From Pedobacter sp014947265 (GTDB lineage: Bacteria > Bacteroidota > Bacteroidia > Sphingobacteriales > Sphingobacteriaceae), in assembly GCF_014947265.1 (NCBI RefSeq), contig NZ_JADCNK010000003.1, forward strand, positions 310,001 to 374,000: 64,000 nt of DNA, read 5' to 3'. The translations under genes and the position numbers were made by a program. Numbering within the stretch: position 1 is the first letter of the stretch; the number at the start of each line of letters is the position of its first letter. The notes under the pieces were generated by a model that did no database searches, was not told the DNA's origin, and saw only the letters and a program-made list of their open reading frames with translations. Positions 63,424 through 64,000 of this stretch are shown here, piece by piece.

Positions 63424-64000
63424 GCAATTTACACCAGACAACACCCCGCAACACAATTGATAAGTTCCTAGGATTCCTTTTTTTATTGGCCATCATCGTA
63501 AGCGTAATCGCCTTTTTTGGCATTACCATCAGCGCATTCGTAATTTGCGTAAAATCGGTAATTAGCGGTTTCGACGTGAATTACCTGTTCAAAGCCATAG
63601 AATTTATTTTCATAGCGCCTTTGCCCATCCTGATTTCCAGCGTTTCCTACAGCATTTACCACAAAATCATTCGCTGGTATTTCCTCGACCACGGTATTCG
63701 TACCCCCGAAGACGCCAATACCGCAAGGGAACAGGTACTCGTTGAACTTTCCCTAACCAAATACCTGTTCATATCGACGCTTCTCTCCACGGTGATCGTC
63801 ATTATCATCGAATTTTTATACAGGAGGCTAGGCGAACTGCATGGGAAACCGGCAGCCATCGACTGGATGACACTAATCATCGGAGCCGTTGGTATCTTAG
63901 TGCTCATCATCCTTATTAAATATGTCAGCTTAATGGGCGAACATCTTGGACACCAGATTAAAGAAATCAAACAATACCGTATTAGCAAAATGACTTCAAA
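63420..64000 (+). CDS. Multi-pass membrane protein, cut by the window end
   Basis: Starts at ATG 63420, overlapping the receiver stop by 4 bases, and is open to base 64000 (193 codons seen). Hydrophobic segments: FLGFLFLLAIIVSVIAFFGITI with ISAFVICVKSVI, AIEFIFIAPLPILISSVSYSI, LFISTLLSTVIVIIIEFLY and MTLIIGAVGILVLIILIKYV. A cytoplasmic-looking stretch (YHKIIRWYFLDHGIRTPEDANTA) lies between the second and third. The family resembles small YqhA/DUF-type membrane proteins but I cannot assign it. It would be the membrane output or anchor of the kinase-receiver pair. Confidence 0.75.
   Translation, partial: MSNLHQTTPRNTIDKFLGFLFLLAIIVSVIAFFGITISAFVICVKSVISGFDVNYLFKAIEFIFIAPLPILISSVSYSIYHKIIRWYFLDHGIRTPEDANTAREQVLVELSLTKYLFISTLLSTVIVIIIEFLYRRLGELHGKPAAIDWMTLIIGAVGILVLIILIKYVSLMGEHLGHQIKEIKQYRISKMTS

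Noticed and set aside
1..64000. CRISPR arrays, rRNA genes, replication origins and riboswitches
   Set aside because: No regularly spaced direct repeats, no rRNA segments, no origin-like iteron or DnaA-box cluster and no known riboswitch core were found on reading the window.

Overview
The window looks like a chromosome segment of a Bacteroidota bacterium of the Sphingobacteriaceae type (Pedobacter/Mucilaginibacter-like). The grounds are two SusC/SusD pairs, many lipoproteins with a short lipobox, a TAT-signal Gfo/Idh/MocA oxidoreductase, AT-rich intergenic DNA with few Shine-Dalgarno sequences, and dense families of small palindromic repeats. This assignment is inferred from gene content; no rRNA or intact tRNA gene is present to test it.

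Layout. (1) 1-5,000: the end of a dipeptidyl-peptidase IV gene, a divergent HxlR regulator / NmrA-type quinone oxidoreductase pair, an M19 dipeptidase remnant and many repeats. (2) 5,033-9,721: two large lipoproteins, an alpha/beta-hydrolase-like protein and a transglutaminase-like protein. (3) 10,259-16,808: a Gly/Ala-rich 91-residue peptide followed by SpoIIM/DUF95-like, multi-pass membrane, O-antigen-ligase-like, MacB-type permease and HlyD/MacA-type genes. The layout recalls bacteriocin clusters of the circular type. (4) 17,435-22,564: a KAP P-loop NTPase, an unknown gene, a HEPN-like gene, a small Xre regulator and a 43-residue stump resembling a defence reverse transcriptase. (5) 22,585-27,971: an S41 protease and a run of small membrane, lipoprotein and immunity-like genes. 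(6) 28,048-35,084: a SusC/SusD pair and a truncated integrase between two 18-bp direct repeats that look like a tRNA 3' end, i.e. an old integrated island. (7) 35,119-48,747: Gfo/Idh/MocA oxidoreductase, a second SusC/SusD pair, an AraC regulator, and an FAH-family / IlvD-Edd dehydratase / GntP operon for uptake and breakdown of a sugar acid. (8) 48,968-52,400: gene remnants, then a tight three-gene operon with a free-standing colicin-E3-like RNase, a small partner and an ImmA/IrrE metalloprotease. (9) 52,858-57,733: a LuxR regulator, a membrane-anchored trypsin-like protease with an exported partner, and a broken bestrophin gene. (10) 58,082-64,000: a 1628-residue protein joining phosphoribosyltransferase-like domains to a histidine-kinase core, overlapping a receiver protein and a multi-pass membrane protein cut by the window end.

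Four repeat families run through the intergenic DNA. One is a ~375-bp MITE-like element that sits in the 4-nt loop of a REP hairpin and duplicates the loop. Another is an 18-bp palindrome that interrupts other repeats. The strongest candidates for undescribed systems are the phosphoribosyltransferase-kinase operon, the colicin-E3-like/IrrE operon and the bacteriocin-like cluster. All functions are read from sequence alone.
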